Shown here piece after piece: positions 17,141-25,981 of a DNA stretch of 64,000 bases (its first letter is position 1; the number at the start of each line of letters is the position of its first letter). Made by a program: the position numbers and the translations under genes. This stretch comes from Lentilactobacillus sunkii DSM 19904. GTDB taxonomy: Bacteria > Bacillota > Bacilli > Lactobacillales > Lactobacillaceae. The notes under the pieces are model-generated. The model searched no databases. It was not told the DNA's origin and worked only from the letters and a program-made list of their open reading frames with translations. The DNA is taken from assembly GCF_001435575.1 (NCBI RefSeq), contig NZ_AZEA01000005.1:1-64000 (forward strand), read 5' to 3'.

Positions 17141-17910
17141 ATGAATAGAAAAGCATTGAAATTAGACGCGAAAACGCTACTGAATGCTCATTTTAAGTTT
17201 TTTCTTTTGCTATTTATTCCAGTATTTGTATTAGAGCTTATCGGTGGCTACATGACATCGCCCCGACAGGATTATAGCGTCGAACTGAACGCTACCACGG
17301 CCACACCAATTTGGACTGGCCAACAGACATTTGGCACGATTGTTAGCCTTTTAAGTTCAATCATTGCGATTGGTATCGCATTTGTCTGTATTGATGCCAT
17401 GCGGCAAAAGCTGACGTATGAAAAGCCACTCCAGAAATCAATGACCGTTTTTGATAACGTGGACTACTTTTTGGGAACGATTTTAATTTATATCATTGAA
17501 ACAATTTTTGTATTTCTTTGGATGATTTTGTTGATCATTCCCGGAATCATCAAATCAATTGCCTACTCACAAGCATTTTATGCTTACCGTGACGCAGTCG
17601 ATAACGGTGAGAAAATCAGTTATCTGGATGCGATAACCCGCAGCCGAAAGTTGATGGATGGTCATAAATGGGAATACTTTGTGATGGCATTGAGCTTCAT
17701 TGGCTGGGACTGTTGGTAGTTGTAACCCTTGGGATTGCGGCTATTTGGGTCCAGCCTTACATGGCTTTGAGCTATGCAAACTTCTATCGTGAATTGGTTG
17801 ATGAAGAGCATGCCAAAACTTTGGCAGCTGCTGATAGCATTAACCAAGGAACACAGACAGACGCCAACAGTAACCCATCCGAATCAAATAACGAATCCGA
17901 TAAAGACTAA
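17141..17910 (+). pseudogene. DUF975 membrane protein, frameshifted
   Basis: The first frame runs from 17141 to a TAG at 17717-17719 and the C-terminal part continues in another frame to 17910. Against the intact paralogue at 9468-10178 the alignment switches frame after FIGW. Restoring one G in the GGG run at 17706-17708 gives FIGW, then 18 residues matching the paralogue's C-terminal span and QPY motif without gaps. The repaired protein would have about 256 residues with a Ser/Asn/Glu-rich tail. It may be a real deletion or a sequencing error. Confidence 0.8.
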
Positions 17911-17924
17911 AAATCATTGCAGTC

Positions 17925-17970
17925 AAAGAAGGTCCAAGACTCCTTTCATCAGGAATCTTGGACCTTCTTT
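17925..17970. terminator. Strong bidirectional terminator
   Basis: 15-base perfect arms AAAGAAGGTCCAAGA (17925-17939) and the reverse complement (17956-17970) are followed by a T-run. It separates convergent genes. Confidence 0.92.
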
Positions 17971-17977
17971 TTTTGGT

Positions 17978-18379
17978 TTAATCCTTTCGTTTCTTAAAAA
18001 TCAATCCGCCAATCAGTGCGGTAATTGCCAGAAGAACACTACCAACAATCGTCAGTTGCGTTGCTTTGTAGTCACTGGTTTGAGGCATTTTGGGGTTACC
18101 CGGCTTGCCGCTTAATGCAGTCATCGGTGGTTTAATGATTGACTTGGCCGACTGTACGTCGGCAATCAGCATTCTTGGTTTCTCAAGGGAAATTTGTTGG
18201 TTCAACACCCGGCTTTGTGGGGCATCCCGTACAGACTGGTTACTTGAAGCGACAACGTCATCTACTCCACCGATTACAGAGATACTTACCGCAATAATCA
18301 CTACTCCAGAGATTAACCAACGTCCCACTGGGTTATCAAATATAAAATGCACCGGTCGCTTTGGTAGATTTTGCTGCAT
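17978..18379 (-). CDS. Small LPXTG-like cell-wall-anchored protein
   Basis: A 133-residue protein with an N-terminal hydrophobic segment (about residues 19-37) and a C-terminal sorting signal. The signal consists of MPQTS (an LPXTG variant), a hydrophobic helix and a basic FKKRKD tail. The extracellular part is only about 60 residues. The variant motif suggests sortase A anchoring, though Met at position 1 is unusual. GGGGGG stands just before the start. Role unknown. Confidence 0.6.
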   Translation of the reverse strand: MQQNLPKRPVHFIFDNPVGRWLISGVVIIAVSISVIGGVDDVVASSNQSVRDAPQSRVLNQQISLEKPRMLIADVQSAKSIIKPPMTALSGKPGNPKMPQTSDYKATQLTIVGSVLLAITALIGGLIFKKRKD

Positions 18380-18526
18380 AACAAATCCCCCCTGTGTGTG
18401 CCTGTATTAATTCCTTATTAGTTATTAATTATATAACATTCATCTTCATCTACATTACACAGGATTTCAGATAATAAAGCAACTACTTAGCCTCCAAATT
18501 CATTCATATTTAACTGATGTACCAGA

Positions 18527-18538
18527 TTGAATATGGTA
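18527..18538 (+). promoter_or_regulatory. Shared motif TTGAATATGGTA before the KDG kinase gene
   Basis: The same 12 bases occur at 20820-20831 in the uxuA/GntR intergenic region. I infer a shared operator or promoter element of this small uronate set. Confidence 0.4.
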
Positions 18539-18577
18539 TTATACAGTTATCAAACATAACGAATGGAGATTTTCAAG

Positions 18578-19597
18578 ATGAAGGTCACTACTTTTGGTGA
18601 AATTATGCTGAGGCTGACGGTCCCAGGCGGAAGGAAGTTTGTCCAAACGGATTCTTTTAATGCCAACTACGGAGGCGCTGAGGCCAATGTGGCAGTGTCC
18701 TTGGCTTTATTGGGCGATCAGGTCGCTTATGTTACCAAGCTGCCGAAAAACGAGTTGGGAACGGCAGTCACGCAAAGGCTGGGAGGGTATGGCATTGATA
18801 CAAAGAAAATTCTCTATAATGATTCCCGGCTTGGAATCTATTTTCTTCAACAGGGATCGGGTGTCCGTTCAAGCAGTGTGATTTATGATCGTGCCGACAG
18901 TGCGTTTGCCACATCAAATTCTAACGATTATAATTGGCAGGAACTTCTCAAAGATACTGATTTTTTCTATATTTCCGGCATTACGCCTGCCCTGTCGACA
19001 GAATTACAGACAAGTCTTCTATCAGCCGTCGAATTCTGTCGCAGCCATCATATTCAAGTGGTTTACGATGCTAATTTTAGAGGCAAACTGTGGACGCCTG
19101 ATGAAGCGGCCGCTTTCAACAAAAAATTACTGCCGTTTGTGGATATCTGCTTTGTTCATGATGAAGATATTGAAAATGCCTTTGGCCTCGCCACATTCTC
19201 AAAGCATGACAATCACGCGATTAACCAAAAGGCATCCTTCAAACAGTCACTCAAGAAACTTATCACTGCGTACCCAAATATTAAGTTAGTCGGCAGTGTT
19301 TTAAGAAATATTGATTCAGCTCAGGAAAGCCAGTGGATGGCCCTTATGTTAACTGGTGGAACTTTCTATGAAAGTCCAACTTATAAGATGAACGTTGTAC
19401 CTGAAGTCGCTTCCGGTGACGCATTTGGTGCCGGCATTGTCCACGGCATTCTTAACCACTTTGATCCTCAGTTCCAAGTGGATTACGCCATCGCAGCGGC
19501 GGTATTAAAACTAACCATTCCAGGTGATTTCAACCTTTCAAGTGACGCCGAAATAAAAGCAGCAATGATCAATCCAACCGGTTCAATTAAAAGATAA
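18578..19597 (+). CDS. kdgK: 2-keto-3-deoxygluconate kinase (PfkB family), copy 1
   Basis: A 339-residue ribokinase-type sugar kinase. The N-terminal FGEIMLRLTVPGG and NYGGAEANVA motifs are typical of KDG kinases. The C-terminal catalytic SGDAFGAG replaces the usual GAGD with a DAFGAG variant. It would phosphorylate 2-keto-3-deoxygluconate to KDPG. The ATG at 18578 follows GGAG at 18565-18568. It is convergent with uxuA across a short terminator. A second KDG kinase of different sequence is at 37391-38347. Confidence 0.8.
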   Translation: MKVTTFGEIMLRLTVPGGRKFVQTDSFNANYGGAEANVAVSLALLGDQVAYVTKLPKNELGTAVTQRLGGYGIDTKKILYNDSRLGIYFLQQGSGVRSSSVIYDRADSAFATSNSNDYNWQELLKDTDFFYISGITPALSTELQTSLLSAVEFCRSHHIQVVYDANFRGKLWTPDEAAAFNKKLLPFVDICFVHDEDIENAFGLATFSKHDNHAINQKASFKQSLKKLITAYPNIKLVGSVLRNIDSAQESQWMALMLTGGTFYESPTYKMNVVPEVASGDAFGAGIVHGILNHFDPQFQVDYAIAAAVLKLTIPGDFNLSSDAEIKAAMINPTGSIKR

Positions 19598-19603
19598 GCA
19601 TAC

Positions 19604-19639
19604 AAAAAGTGATGAACTTTCAAAAGTTCATCACTTTTT
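19604..19639. terminator. Bidirectional terminator
   Basis: Arms AAAAAGTGATGAACTTT and the reverse complement are separated by 2 bases. It lies between convergent kdgK and uxuA. Confidence 0.9.
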
Positions 19640-20707
19640 ATTTTTAGTAAGTGCTTCCCACAAACCATTGAGATAAGCAGCTCCCAAAGCTCGGTCATAA
19701 AGACCATAACCTGGTCGGCCGCTTTCTCCCCATATGTTTCGACCATGATCAGGACGAATGTATCCCTCATAATCATTATCAGCCAAGGCTTTCATGATTT
19801 CATACATGTCCAAAGACCCATCTGCTGATAAATGAGCGGACTCATGAAAGGCTGTCTTCTCCGCATTCATAAATCGAATATTACGGGCATGAATAAATGG
19901 TGCTCGATCTTTACCGACAAACTCACGAATGATTGCCGGCACATTATTTTTGGGGTTTTCACCTAAACTACCTGTACAAATCGTAAACCCATTATATGGT
20001 GATTCATAAAGCTGCTCAATTCTCAGCATATCTTCGCGATTTTTATAAATTCGTGGTAACCCGAATAATGGAAACGGCGGGTCGTCGGGATGCATCGCCA
20101 TGCGGACGCCATATTGCTCACAAGTCGGAATGATTGCCTCTAAAAAATACTTCAGGTTGGCAAGGAGCTTTTCAGCATCAACATTTCGATAGGCGGCAAA
20201 CAACTGCTGGACGTGAGCCAGCCGTGATGGCTCCCATCCCGGCATTTCAAATCCCTTTGAGCCATCCATGATTTGGCGAATGAGTTCATTGGGATCATCC
20301 GTCAGCATTTTCGGCTGATACGCCATGGCGTTTGAACCATCCGCCAACGGATAACTCAGATTGGTTCGCAGCCAGTCAAAGACGGGCATAAAGTTGTAAC
20401 AGATTACTTTGACACCATATTCTGAAAGATTCTTAATTGTTTGTTGGTAATTTTCAATGTATTGATCTCGTGTCGGCAGGCCAATTTTGATATCGTCGTG
20501 AATGTTAACTGATTCAATTACCTCAAACCCAAGGCCAGCATCAACCACTTCCCGCTTCAACCGGGCAATTTGGTCTTTCGGCCAGATTTCACCGACCGGA
20601 ACATCATACAATGCGGTGACAGCTTGAGAAACACCAGGTATTTGTCGTATGTCTGACAGGTGAATTGGATCATCCCTAGATCCAAACCATCTAAATCCCA
20701 TTTTCAA
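19631..20707 (-). CDS. uxuA: Mannonate dehydratase, copy 1
   Basis: A 358-residue TIM-barrel enzyme that dehydrates D-mannonate to 2-keto-3-deoxygluconate using a divalent metal. Family signatures include KMGFRWFG at the start, VICYNFMPVFDW, MAMHPDDPP, ICTGSLGE and RPDHGRNIWGE near the C-terminus, which carry the metal-binding His/Cys/Asp residues. It is divergent from a GntR regulator gene and collinear with a second copy at 51839-52921 over its whole length. Its stop overlaps the terminator's flank. Confidence 0.95.
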   Translation of the reverse strand: MKMGFRWFGSRDDPIHLSDIRQIPGVSQAVTALYDVPVGEIWPKDQIARLKREVVDAGLGFEVIESVNIHDDIKIGLPTRDQYIENYQQTIKNLSEYGVKVICYNFMPVFDWLRTNLSYPLADGSNAMAYQPKMLTDDPNELIRQIMDGSKGFEMPGWEPSRLAHVQQLFAAYRNVDAEKLLANLKYFLEAIIPTCEQYGVRMAMHPDDPPFPLFGLPRIYKNREDMLRIEQLYESPYNGFTICTGSLGENPKNNVPAIIREFVGKDRAPFIHARNIRFMNAEKTAFHESAHLSADGSLDMYEIMKALADNDYEGYIRPDHGRNIWGESGRPGYGLYDRALGAAYLNGLWEALTKNKK

Positions 20708-20739
20708 GATAATTTGTCCTTTCAGGTTCCCTTAATTTC

Positions 20740-20753
20740 ATACTAATATATCA
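20740..20753. promoter_or_regulatory. Candidate uronate-regulon operator ATACTAATATATCA
   Basis: It lies between uxuA copy 1 and the divergent GntR gene. It shares its CTAATATAT core with promoter motifs at 42.4, 49.6 and 53.0 kb. A TTGAATATGGTA element is at 20820-20831. Confidence 0.5.
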
Positions 20754-20876
20754 CTTTTTGAAAGCCCTGTCAAAACCCGTTTTGAACCGATTTATCCAGT
20801 TCTACAGTTCCGAATTAACTTGAATATGGTAACATAATCCCAGTGATTTAATTTGAAAAAAGAAAGCTGAGATGAC

Positions 20877-21542
20877 ATGGAAAGTTTACAAGATAAAGCG
20901 TATAACGCAATTTACTCAAAAATAATGAACTTGGAGTTACATCCCGGTCAACAGGTTTCCGATAAACAATTCGAAGAAGAAATCGGTGTCAGCAGAACCC
21001 CTGTCCGTGAAGCAATGCTTAGGCTGCGGCGTGATGATATGCTGTATTCTTATCCTCAAAGCGGTACATATGTTACCAGAATCGATCTAAAGAAATCGTT
21101 GGATGCCCGCTATGCACGCCAGCTTTTGGAATCAAATATCGCCAAATCGATTGGCGGCACCCTGACAAGCAATCAAATTGATGAGCTGTCCGCACTGGTT
21201 GCCGAACAGGATACGGCATCCGAAAAAGATCAAATCAATTTATTTTTTCAGATGGATAACCGATTCCATGAAAAAATTTATCAATTTGCTGACAAAACAA
21301 ACATTTGGGATTGGCTGCTGACTTTCAGCACCGATCTTAACCGCTATCGCTTATTGCGGGTTTACGATACGAATCTGCCAATGAGTCGACTCACAGCCGA
21401 ACATCGAGAAATCATTGATGCCTTCGCGAAACATGATGAGGAACGGGTCTACCAGCTGGTTTATACCCACCTGAATCTGATGTTGAGTGAACAGCAGTCG
21501 GTTCTCGAAAAATTTCCGGACTATTTCACCAACATTAAATAG
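20877..21542 (+). CDS. GntR/FadR-type (FCD) transcriptional regulator, copy 1
   Basis: A 221-residue repressor with an N-terminal winged helix-turn-helix (SDKQFEEEIGVSRTPVREA, about residues 27-45) and a helical FCD ligand domain. The FCD domain has the likely metal-binding residues D/H in NRFHEKIYQF and H in the last third. UxuR/ExuR-type relatives sense hexuronates or their products. Divergent placement from uxuA supports local control. A collinear paralogue is at 53146-53811. Confidence 0.88.
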   Translation: MESLQDKAYNAIYSKIMNLELHPGQQVSDKQFEEEIGVSRTPVREAMLRLRRDDMLYSYPQSGTYVTRIDLKKSLDARYARQLLESNIAKSIGGTLTSNQIDELSALVAEQDTASEKDQINLFFQMDNRFHEKIYQFADKTNIWDWLLTFSTDLNRYRLLRVYDTNLPMSRLTAEHREIIDAFAKHDEERVYQLVYTHLNLMLSEQQSVLEKFPDYFTNIK

Positions 21543-21651
21543 TCTCCTCTTAATGACCCCGAGCGCACAATTCTTTTACAGTTCTGTTAAAAAGGCAAAG
21601 TGGGTAAAGGTTGAATGTTACACTTTTTATAAGACGAGGAGGAGATTATGT

Positions 21652-22836
21652 ATGAAATTCAATAAAATATTACGGACAGTGCTTGTGACGTGTGCCGCTG
21701 CTATTACAGTTGGGATTGGTCTAGGGAGCCAAACGCCAACGGTGAGTGCAAGTACTTACCACACTGTTTCATCAACGAGTATCAAGAAGGCACCTTACCA
21801 TAAGAAATCATCCACTGGGGCAGTTTATAACGCTTCTCATACCAAGAAGGTTGCTAATTTAAAGACTTATCCATACACCACTTGGTACGCCACTGCCAAA
21901 GTGACTTTAAAGCATGGCAGTTCAAAAGCTCTTTACTATAAGGTTAAAAATGGATCTGGGAACGTATCTGGTATTGTTTGGAACAAATACCTTAAACCGG
22001 GAACCTCACCATTTGGCCTGAAATACGCCAAGTCAGCAGTTGCTTTGGATGTCAACACCAATAACAATGTTTGGACCAAGAATGCCAATACTGCAAGACC
22101 AATTGCTTCACTTTCCAAATTGATGACTCTCTATCTGGTTCGCCAAAAGATCGCTTCAGGCAAGGCAACCTGGTCTGATAAAGTTAATACCAGTAATGCC
22201 GGCTTAAAGCGATTGGGCAAATCAGCTGATTTTGGTGGCTTTAAGTTTAAGCACAATACTTACACGGTTCGTCAGTTGTATCTGGCTGGATTGGTTGAGT
22301 CTTCCAACAACGCTGCCATCGCCCTTGGCCAATGGGTAGCTGGTGGTTCAACGCCTGCTTACAATAAGAAATTTATCGGTATGATGAACAACCAAGCTAA
22401 AGAATGGGGATTGAAACATTCATCATTCGTATCAGCTTCAGGAATGGAACAGAACAGTCTGCAGCCTTATGGTTACAGCATTGGTGCTTCAAAGAACGCC
22501 AACTATGTTTCAGCAAATGACATTGCCAAGATTGCCCGTCACTTCATCGTTGATTACAATGATGTGTTGACAGATGCTTCAATCAAGTCAATGAAGGAAG
22601 ACGGCCAGACACTGCACAACTACAACAACCTGCTGCCTGGTAGAAAGTATTACCAGAAGTCATTGAAGGTTGACGGTTTGAAGACCGGCTACACGGATCC
22701 CGCAGGTTACTGCTTCGTGGGAACCGGCCGTAAATCAGGTCATGACCGAATCATCACTGTCGTATTACATGACGAAAACGAGTTCACGGAAACCCGTTCA
22801 TTAATGAATTATGTGTATGATAAGGGATTGGCATAG
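21652..22836 (+). CDS. D-alanyl-D-alanine carboxypeptidase (PBP5, family S11)
   Basis: A 394-residue exported serine peptidase that trims the terminal D-Ala of peptidoglycan stem peptides. Signal peptide about residues 1-34. Residues about 36-118 look like SH3-like surface repeats (Tyr/Lys-rich, W near the end). The catalytic triad motifs are SLSK (153-156), SSN (217-219) and KTG (344-346). GAGGAGGAG precedes the ATG at 21652. Unlike many PBP5 proteins, it has no obvious C-terminal amphipathic anchor, so wall binding may depend on the N-terminal domain. Confidence 0.9.
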   Translation: MKFNKILRTVLVTCAAAITVGIGLGSQTPTVSASTYHTVSSTSIKKAPYHKKSSTGAVYNASHTKKVANLKTYPYTTWYATAKVTLKHGSSKALYYKVKNGSGNVSGIVWNKYLKPGTSPFGLKYAKSAVALDVNTNNNVWTKNANTARPIASLSKLMTLYLVRQKIASGKATWSDKVNTSNAGLKRLGKSADFGGFKFKHNTYTVRQLYLAGLVESSNNAAIALGQWVAGGSTPAYNKKFIGMMNNQAKEWGLKHSSFVSASGMEQNSLQPYGYSIGASKNANYVSANDIAKIARHFIVDYNDVLTDASIKSMKEDGQTLHNYNNLLPGRKYYQKSLKVDGLKTGYTDPAGYCFVGTGRKSGHDRIITVVLHDENEFTETRSLMNYVYDKGLA

Positions 22837-22841
22837 AATCA

Positions 22842-22955
22842 GAGTGTGACGAGCAACGGTTTGACACGGAGAGCTAAGGCTTCTTTGATTTAAACCCAGG
22901 GCTTGGGTTTGAATCAAAGAATCTTAGATCGCAGTGTCAGTTGCGTCGAAACACG
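22842..22955. repeat. Long hairpin repeat (copy B) downstream of the carboxypeptidase gene
   Basis: It starts GAGTGTGACGAGCAAC five bases after the stop codon and ends GTTGCGTCG...ACACG. Nested arms are TGACAC/GTGTCA (22862-22867 with 22934-22939), CTAAG/CTTAG, TTCTTTGATT/AATCAAAGAA (22881-22890 with 22912-22921) and AAACCCA/TGGGTTT. The layout matches copies at 12.5, 33.5 and 62.2 kb. Confidence 0.8.
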
Positions 22956-22984
22956 TTTCCACTATGTAAAATTAACACGTCCAC

Positions 22985-23028
22985 AAAAAAATGCTGCTAA
23001 CCGGAACTCCCGGTTAACAGCATTTTTT
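22985..23028. terminator. Terminator
   Basis: AAAAAATGCTG...TAACCG pairs with CGGTTA...CAGCATTTTTT. It ends the carboxypeptidase transcript. Confidence 0.88.
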
Positions 23029-23124
23029 ACGCTATTAATTGACATCTTAACCAAATAATCATAATCTTAAAGATAGTGATTTCATATTACAAATGACTGA
23101 TTTCTGGGGAGAATTTACATAATC

Positions 23125-23382
23125 ATGGAAAACGAAAGTAATTATGAGCTATACAAAAAATTGAACCCAAGGTGTTTTTCCGAAGCAATGGTCGCAAGAA
23201 TTGCCCGTACCGAGTTGGAACAACGTGCAGATAACGGAGATGGCGAAGCGCGGATGTTACTAGAGCTTCAAAAGCTGGAGCCGGCACGCAAGCCATTGTA
23301 TGGTCATGTTGTTCATTCTATCAACGAACAGCCTAAAAGGCGGAAGTTTGTTTATACTTTGCGATTGAAGCGTAAAGATTAG
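23125..23382 (+). CDS. Small basic hypothetical protein
   Basis: An 85-residue soluble protein, helical and Arg/Lys/Glu-rich, with no membrane segment. I do not recognise a family. The ribosome site GGGGAG is 14 bases from the ATG, longer than ideal. A hairpin with T-run follows (23403-23435). It stands alone between repeats. Confidence 0.5.
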   Translation: MENESNYELYKKLNPRCFSEAMVARIARTELEQRADNGDGEARMLLELQKLEPARKPLYGHVVHSINEQPKRRKFVYTLRLKRKD

Positions 23383-23402
23383 ATTTTAATTGAAGTGACA
23401 CA

Positions 23403-23435
23403 GGCGTCGGACTTTTGGGTTCGGTGCTTTTTTTG
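23403..23435 (+). terminator. Terminator of the 85-residue protein gene
   Basis: GCGTCGGAC pairs, partly through G-U pairs, with GTTCGGTGC. Seven T follow. Confidence 0.65.
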
Positions 23436-23549
23436 TGAGTTGGACTATCTTTTTTGAAAATTTGACAGGCGATCAATGTGCAACGCCTAGCCTACTTTGT
23501 ACTGTGTAAGATAAAAACAGGGGGTGCGTTTGTTATTTTATCTACTACT

Positions 23550-23970
23550 CCCTCCGGCCTTTGAGCTATGCTCAGAGACCCAAGACCCTACTATACAAGA
23601 AGAAGCAGGCAACGATGAACAAGGACCGTTCATTTCTAAAGGTCTATTGCGGTTAAGGTCACGGGTTTTGAAACTTTTATTCTATTTCGAGTTTCCTTCG
23701 GCCTTTGAGCTATGCTCGGACGCCCTTGACCCCTGCCACACAAGCAAAAAAAGCTAATGATGAACAAAAATCGTTCACTTCAAATGATCTATTGCGGTTA
23801 GGGTTACGGGTTTTGAATCTTTTATTCTATTTCGAGTTTCCTTCGGCCTTTGAGCTATGCTCAGAGACCCAGGGCCCTACTATACAAGAAGAAGCAGGCA
23901 ACGATGAACAAGGACCGTTCATCATTGCCTGCTTCTTCTTGTATAGTAGGGCCCTAAACGGGTCTCTTCG
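23550..23970. repeat. Tandem 144-145 bp repeat ending in a long perfect inverted repeat
   Basis: The header CGGCCTTTGAGCTATGCTC occurs at 23555, 23699 and 23844, so the units are 144 and 145 bases long. Each unit also carries GATGAACAA...CGTTCA. Between headers there is a conserved stretch ATTGCGGTTA...TTTTATTCTATTTCGAGTTT. The last unit folds on itself: GAGACCC/GGGTCTC, then 30-base perfect arms (23872-23901 and 23925-23954), then GATGAAC/GTTCATC. Frames open through this region are repeat artefacts. It lies just past the 3' end of the SDR gene. Confidence 0.9.
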
Positions 23971-23980
23971 CACACTTGTT

Positions 23981-24715
23981 TTACATAGCCGTCATTCCGC
24001 CATCGATCACGAATTCTGATCCGGTTGAATAGCTTGAATCATCTGATGCTAAGAAGAGTACCATCTTTGATACTTCTTCCGGTTCTGCGACTCTTTGTAG
24101 TGGAATTGACTTTGCAAATTGCTTGATAACTTCTTCACTGTCACCTTGGTGAATCATTGGTGTTGAAATGACACCTGGGTGAACTGAGTTTACACGGATA
24201 TGTGATCCGGCCAATTGCAATGCAGCGGCCTTGGTCATCCCACGTACCGCGAACTTGGTGTCAGTATAACCAATTGCACCACCAACTAATCCATTCATTG
24301 ATGAAATATTAACGATACTGCCGCTGCCATTCTTCTTCATTGCTTCAGCAGCGTACTTCATTCCCAAGAATACTGAAAGTTGGTTAATCTTGAAGATCTT
24401 CATATAGTCGTCAACCGTAATATCAGCAAGTGATTTGTTCATGCTGATGCCGGCATTGTTGACTAAAATATCCAATTTACCAAAATGCTTTACAGTTTCG
24501 TCAACGACATTCTTCCAATCGTCTTCACTTGAAACATCCTGCTTGATGAAAATCACGTTGTCGCCTAATTCATCAGCAAGGGCGTTACCCTTTTCAGCAT
24601 TGATATCGGTAATGGCAACCTTTGCGCCTTCCTTAACGAAAAGCTTTGCGTGACTGGCACCCATTCCTTGTGATCCACCAGTAATAATAGCAACTTTGTT
24701 ATCTAATTTTCCCAT
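23981..24715 (-). CDS. Short-chain dehydrogenase/reductase, R-specific alcohol dehydrogenase-like
   Basis: A 244-residue classical SDR with the cofactor motif TGGSQGMG (about residues 12-19), NNAG, the catalytic Ser in NISSMNG and the YTDTK Tyr-Lys pair. The C-terminal FVIDGGMTAM resembles the lactobacillus NADP-dependent (R)-alcohol dehydrogenases that use a C-terminal metal site. It probably reduces a small ketone or acetoin-type substrate. A near-consensus cre box stands upstream at 24739-24752, suggesting CcpA control. Confidence 0.88.
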   Translation of the reverse strand: MGKLDNKVAIITGGSQGMGASHAKLFVKEGAKVAITDINAEKGNALADELGDNVIFIKQDVSSEDDWKNVVDETVKHFGKLDILVNNAGISMNKSLADITVDDYMKIFKINQLSVFLGMKYAAEAMKKNGSGSIVNISSMNGLVGGAIGYTDTKFAVRGMTKAAALQLAGSHIRVNSVHPGVISTPMIHQGDSEEVIKQFAKSIPLQRVAEPEEVSKMVLFLASDDSSYSTGSEFVIDGGMTAM

Positions 24716-24738
24716 GAGTTATACCTCCTATAATAGTA

Positions 24739-24752
24739 TGAAAACGTTTTCG
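24739..24752. promoter_or_regulatory. cre-like box before the SDR gene
   Basis: TGAAAACGTTTTCG matches TGWNANCGNTNWCA at 13 of 14 positions and is nearly palindromic. It lies just upstream of the RBS, so repression by a CcpA roadblock is plausible. Confidence 0.65.
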
Positions 24753-24805
24753 ATCTACATATACAGTATAACTGATTTATTTTAGAAGTTTAAACATGTT
24801 GCTCA

Positions 24806-25777
24806 TCAAAATGTGAGTAGGATCTTTTTCTTCTTGGAGTTGGTTTCTAACTTCAAATGTGCCCAACCTGCTTCTTCATACGATTTTTGTAATACTTGGT
24901 CCTCAAGAAGATAGCCGTCCGCCATCAGTCGGTTAATAAATTTAGCTGATTCTTGAATTTGCTCCAAAGGTGCATGGCTGATGACAAAACCGTTAATTGT
25001 TTTTGACTGGGTATAAAATTTCCGAACATCAAATTTGAATGTATTGCTCTTCGGCGCAGTGATCAAGCAGACATGGCCGCCGACATTCAGGACCTGCAGA
25101 TTATCCTGAAGTGAAACTTTGCCTGAAGTATCAACCACGTAGTCTACTTTTTTAATTGGCCCTTTCGACATCTGTTTCTTTAACGATTTTTGGTAGTCCA
25201 ATCGTTGATCACTGCCAAGGCGATCCAGCAGATCGAAATCTTTCGGATTGGATGTAGTCACAACCTTCAGCCCCAAAATATGAGCCATTTGGACAAACTT
25301 GGTACCCACATGCCCAGCAGCTCCCTCAATTAAAATGGTCGATCCAGAATTTACCGCGAACACACTTGTTAACACAATTGCGGCAGTTGCCGATGAGTGC
25401 ACCGACGCAATAAGCTGAGTTGGTTCGACATTTTCCGGCACATGAAATAAACGGTCAGCTGGAATGGCGGCAAATTCACTGGTCACCCCCTGGCGGCCGT
25501 TATAGCCCATACTGTTGGTCCAAACCCAGTTGCCCTTCGAAAAGCCGGTTACATCTTTACCGACTTCCTCAACCTGGCCAACGGCATCCCTGCCGATCAC
25601 AAACGGAAAGTCGGTATCGGTTTGAAATGCCCCTGAGCGGACAAACGTGTCCACGTGGTTGACTGCCACCGCGTTGACTTTAATTAAAACCTGATTGGCA
25701 GAAATAATCGGTTTCGGCAGATCGCCAATGATGATGTCATCCGCACTGCCATTTTTGGTAATATAAGCTGCCTGCAT
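24806..25777 (-). CDS. Zinc-less quinone oxidoreductase-type alcohol dehydrogenase (MDR family)
   Basis: A 323-residue medium-chain dehydrogenase. The N-terminal catalytic fold has VNHVDTFVRSGAF and the cofactor-binding EGAAGHVGTKFVQMA segment (NADPH-type). No structural-zinc cysteine cluster is visible, which fits QOR/enoyl-reductase-like members. The ATG at 25777 follows GGAGG. An in-frame upstream start at 25810 lacks a ribosome site. Substrate unknown. Confidence 0.85.
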   Translation of the reverse strand: MQAAYITKNGSADDIIIGDLPKPIISANQVLIKVNAVAVNHVDTFVRSGAFQTDTDFPFVIGRDAVGQVEEVGKDVTGFSKGNWVWTNSMGYNGRQGVTSEFAAIPADRLFHVPENVEPTQLIASVHSSATAAIVLTSVFAVNSGSTILIEGAAGHVGTKFVQMAHILGLKVVTTSNPKDFDLLDRLGSDQRLDYQKSLKKQMSKGPIKKVDYVVDTSGKVSLQDNLQVLNVGGHVCLITAPKSNTFKFDVRKFYTQSKTINGFVISHAPLEQIQESAKFINRLMADGYLLEDQVLQKSYEEAGWAHLKLETNSKKKKILLTF

Positions 25778-25866
25778 GATGATTCCTCCATTCTTAAAAT
25801 CCGATTTCACACTTTAATTATAAGCCATAAGTGATAGATCCATGCATGAATACACTTATCAAAAAA

Positions 25867-25897
25867 GCACCCAATCAGGTAAAGTCTGATTGCGTGC
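25867..25897 (-). terminator. Terminator
   Basis: GCACCCAATCAG pairs with CTGATTGCGTGC (one mismatch). On the minus strand a TTTTTT run follows. It would end the gene at 25982-26224. Confidence 0.75.
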
Positions 25898-25981
25898 AAT
25901 ATGTGGAACAAATGATATTCAATCGTTCAGAATCACGTTCTTGTATATTCTCGCAATTATTGCTTGCGGTAATAAACAAAC

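Noticed and set aside
23555-23862. TTTGAGCTATGCT resembles the type II CRISPR repeat start GTTTTAGAGCTATGCT
   Set aside because: The copies are 144-145 bases apart with conserved sequence between them, not 36/30 repeat-spacer units, and no cas genes are near. It is a tandem repeat.
23524-24019. Open frames of 77 and 104 codons in the tandem repeat
   Set aside because: They lack ribosome sites, overlap each other and consist of repeat units including the SDR 3' hairpin.
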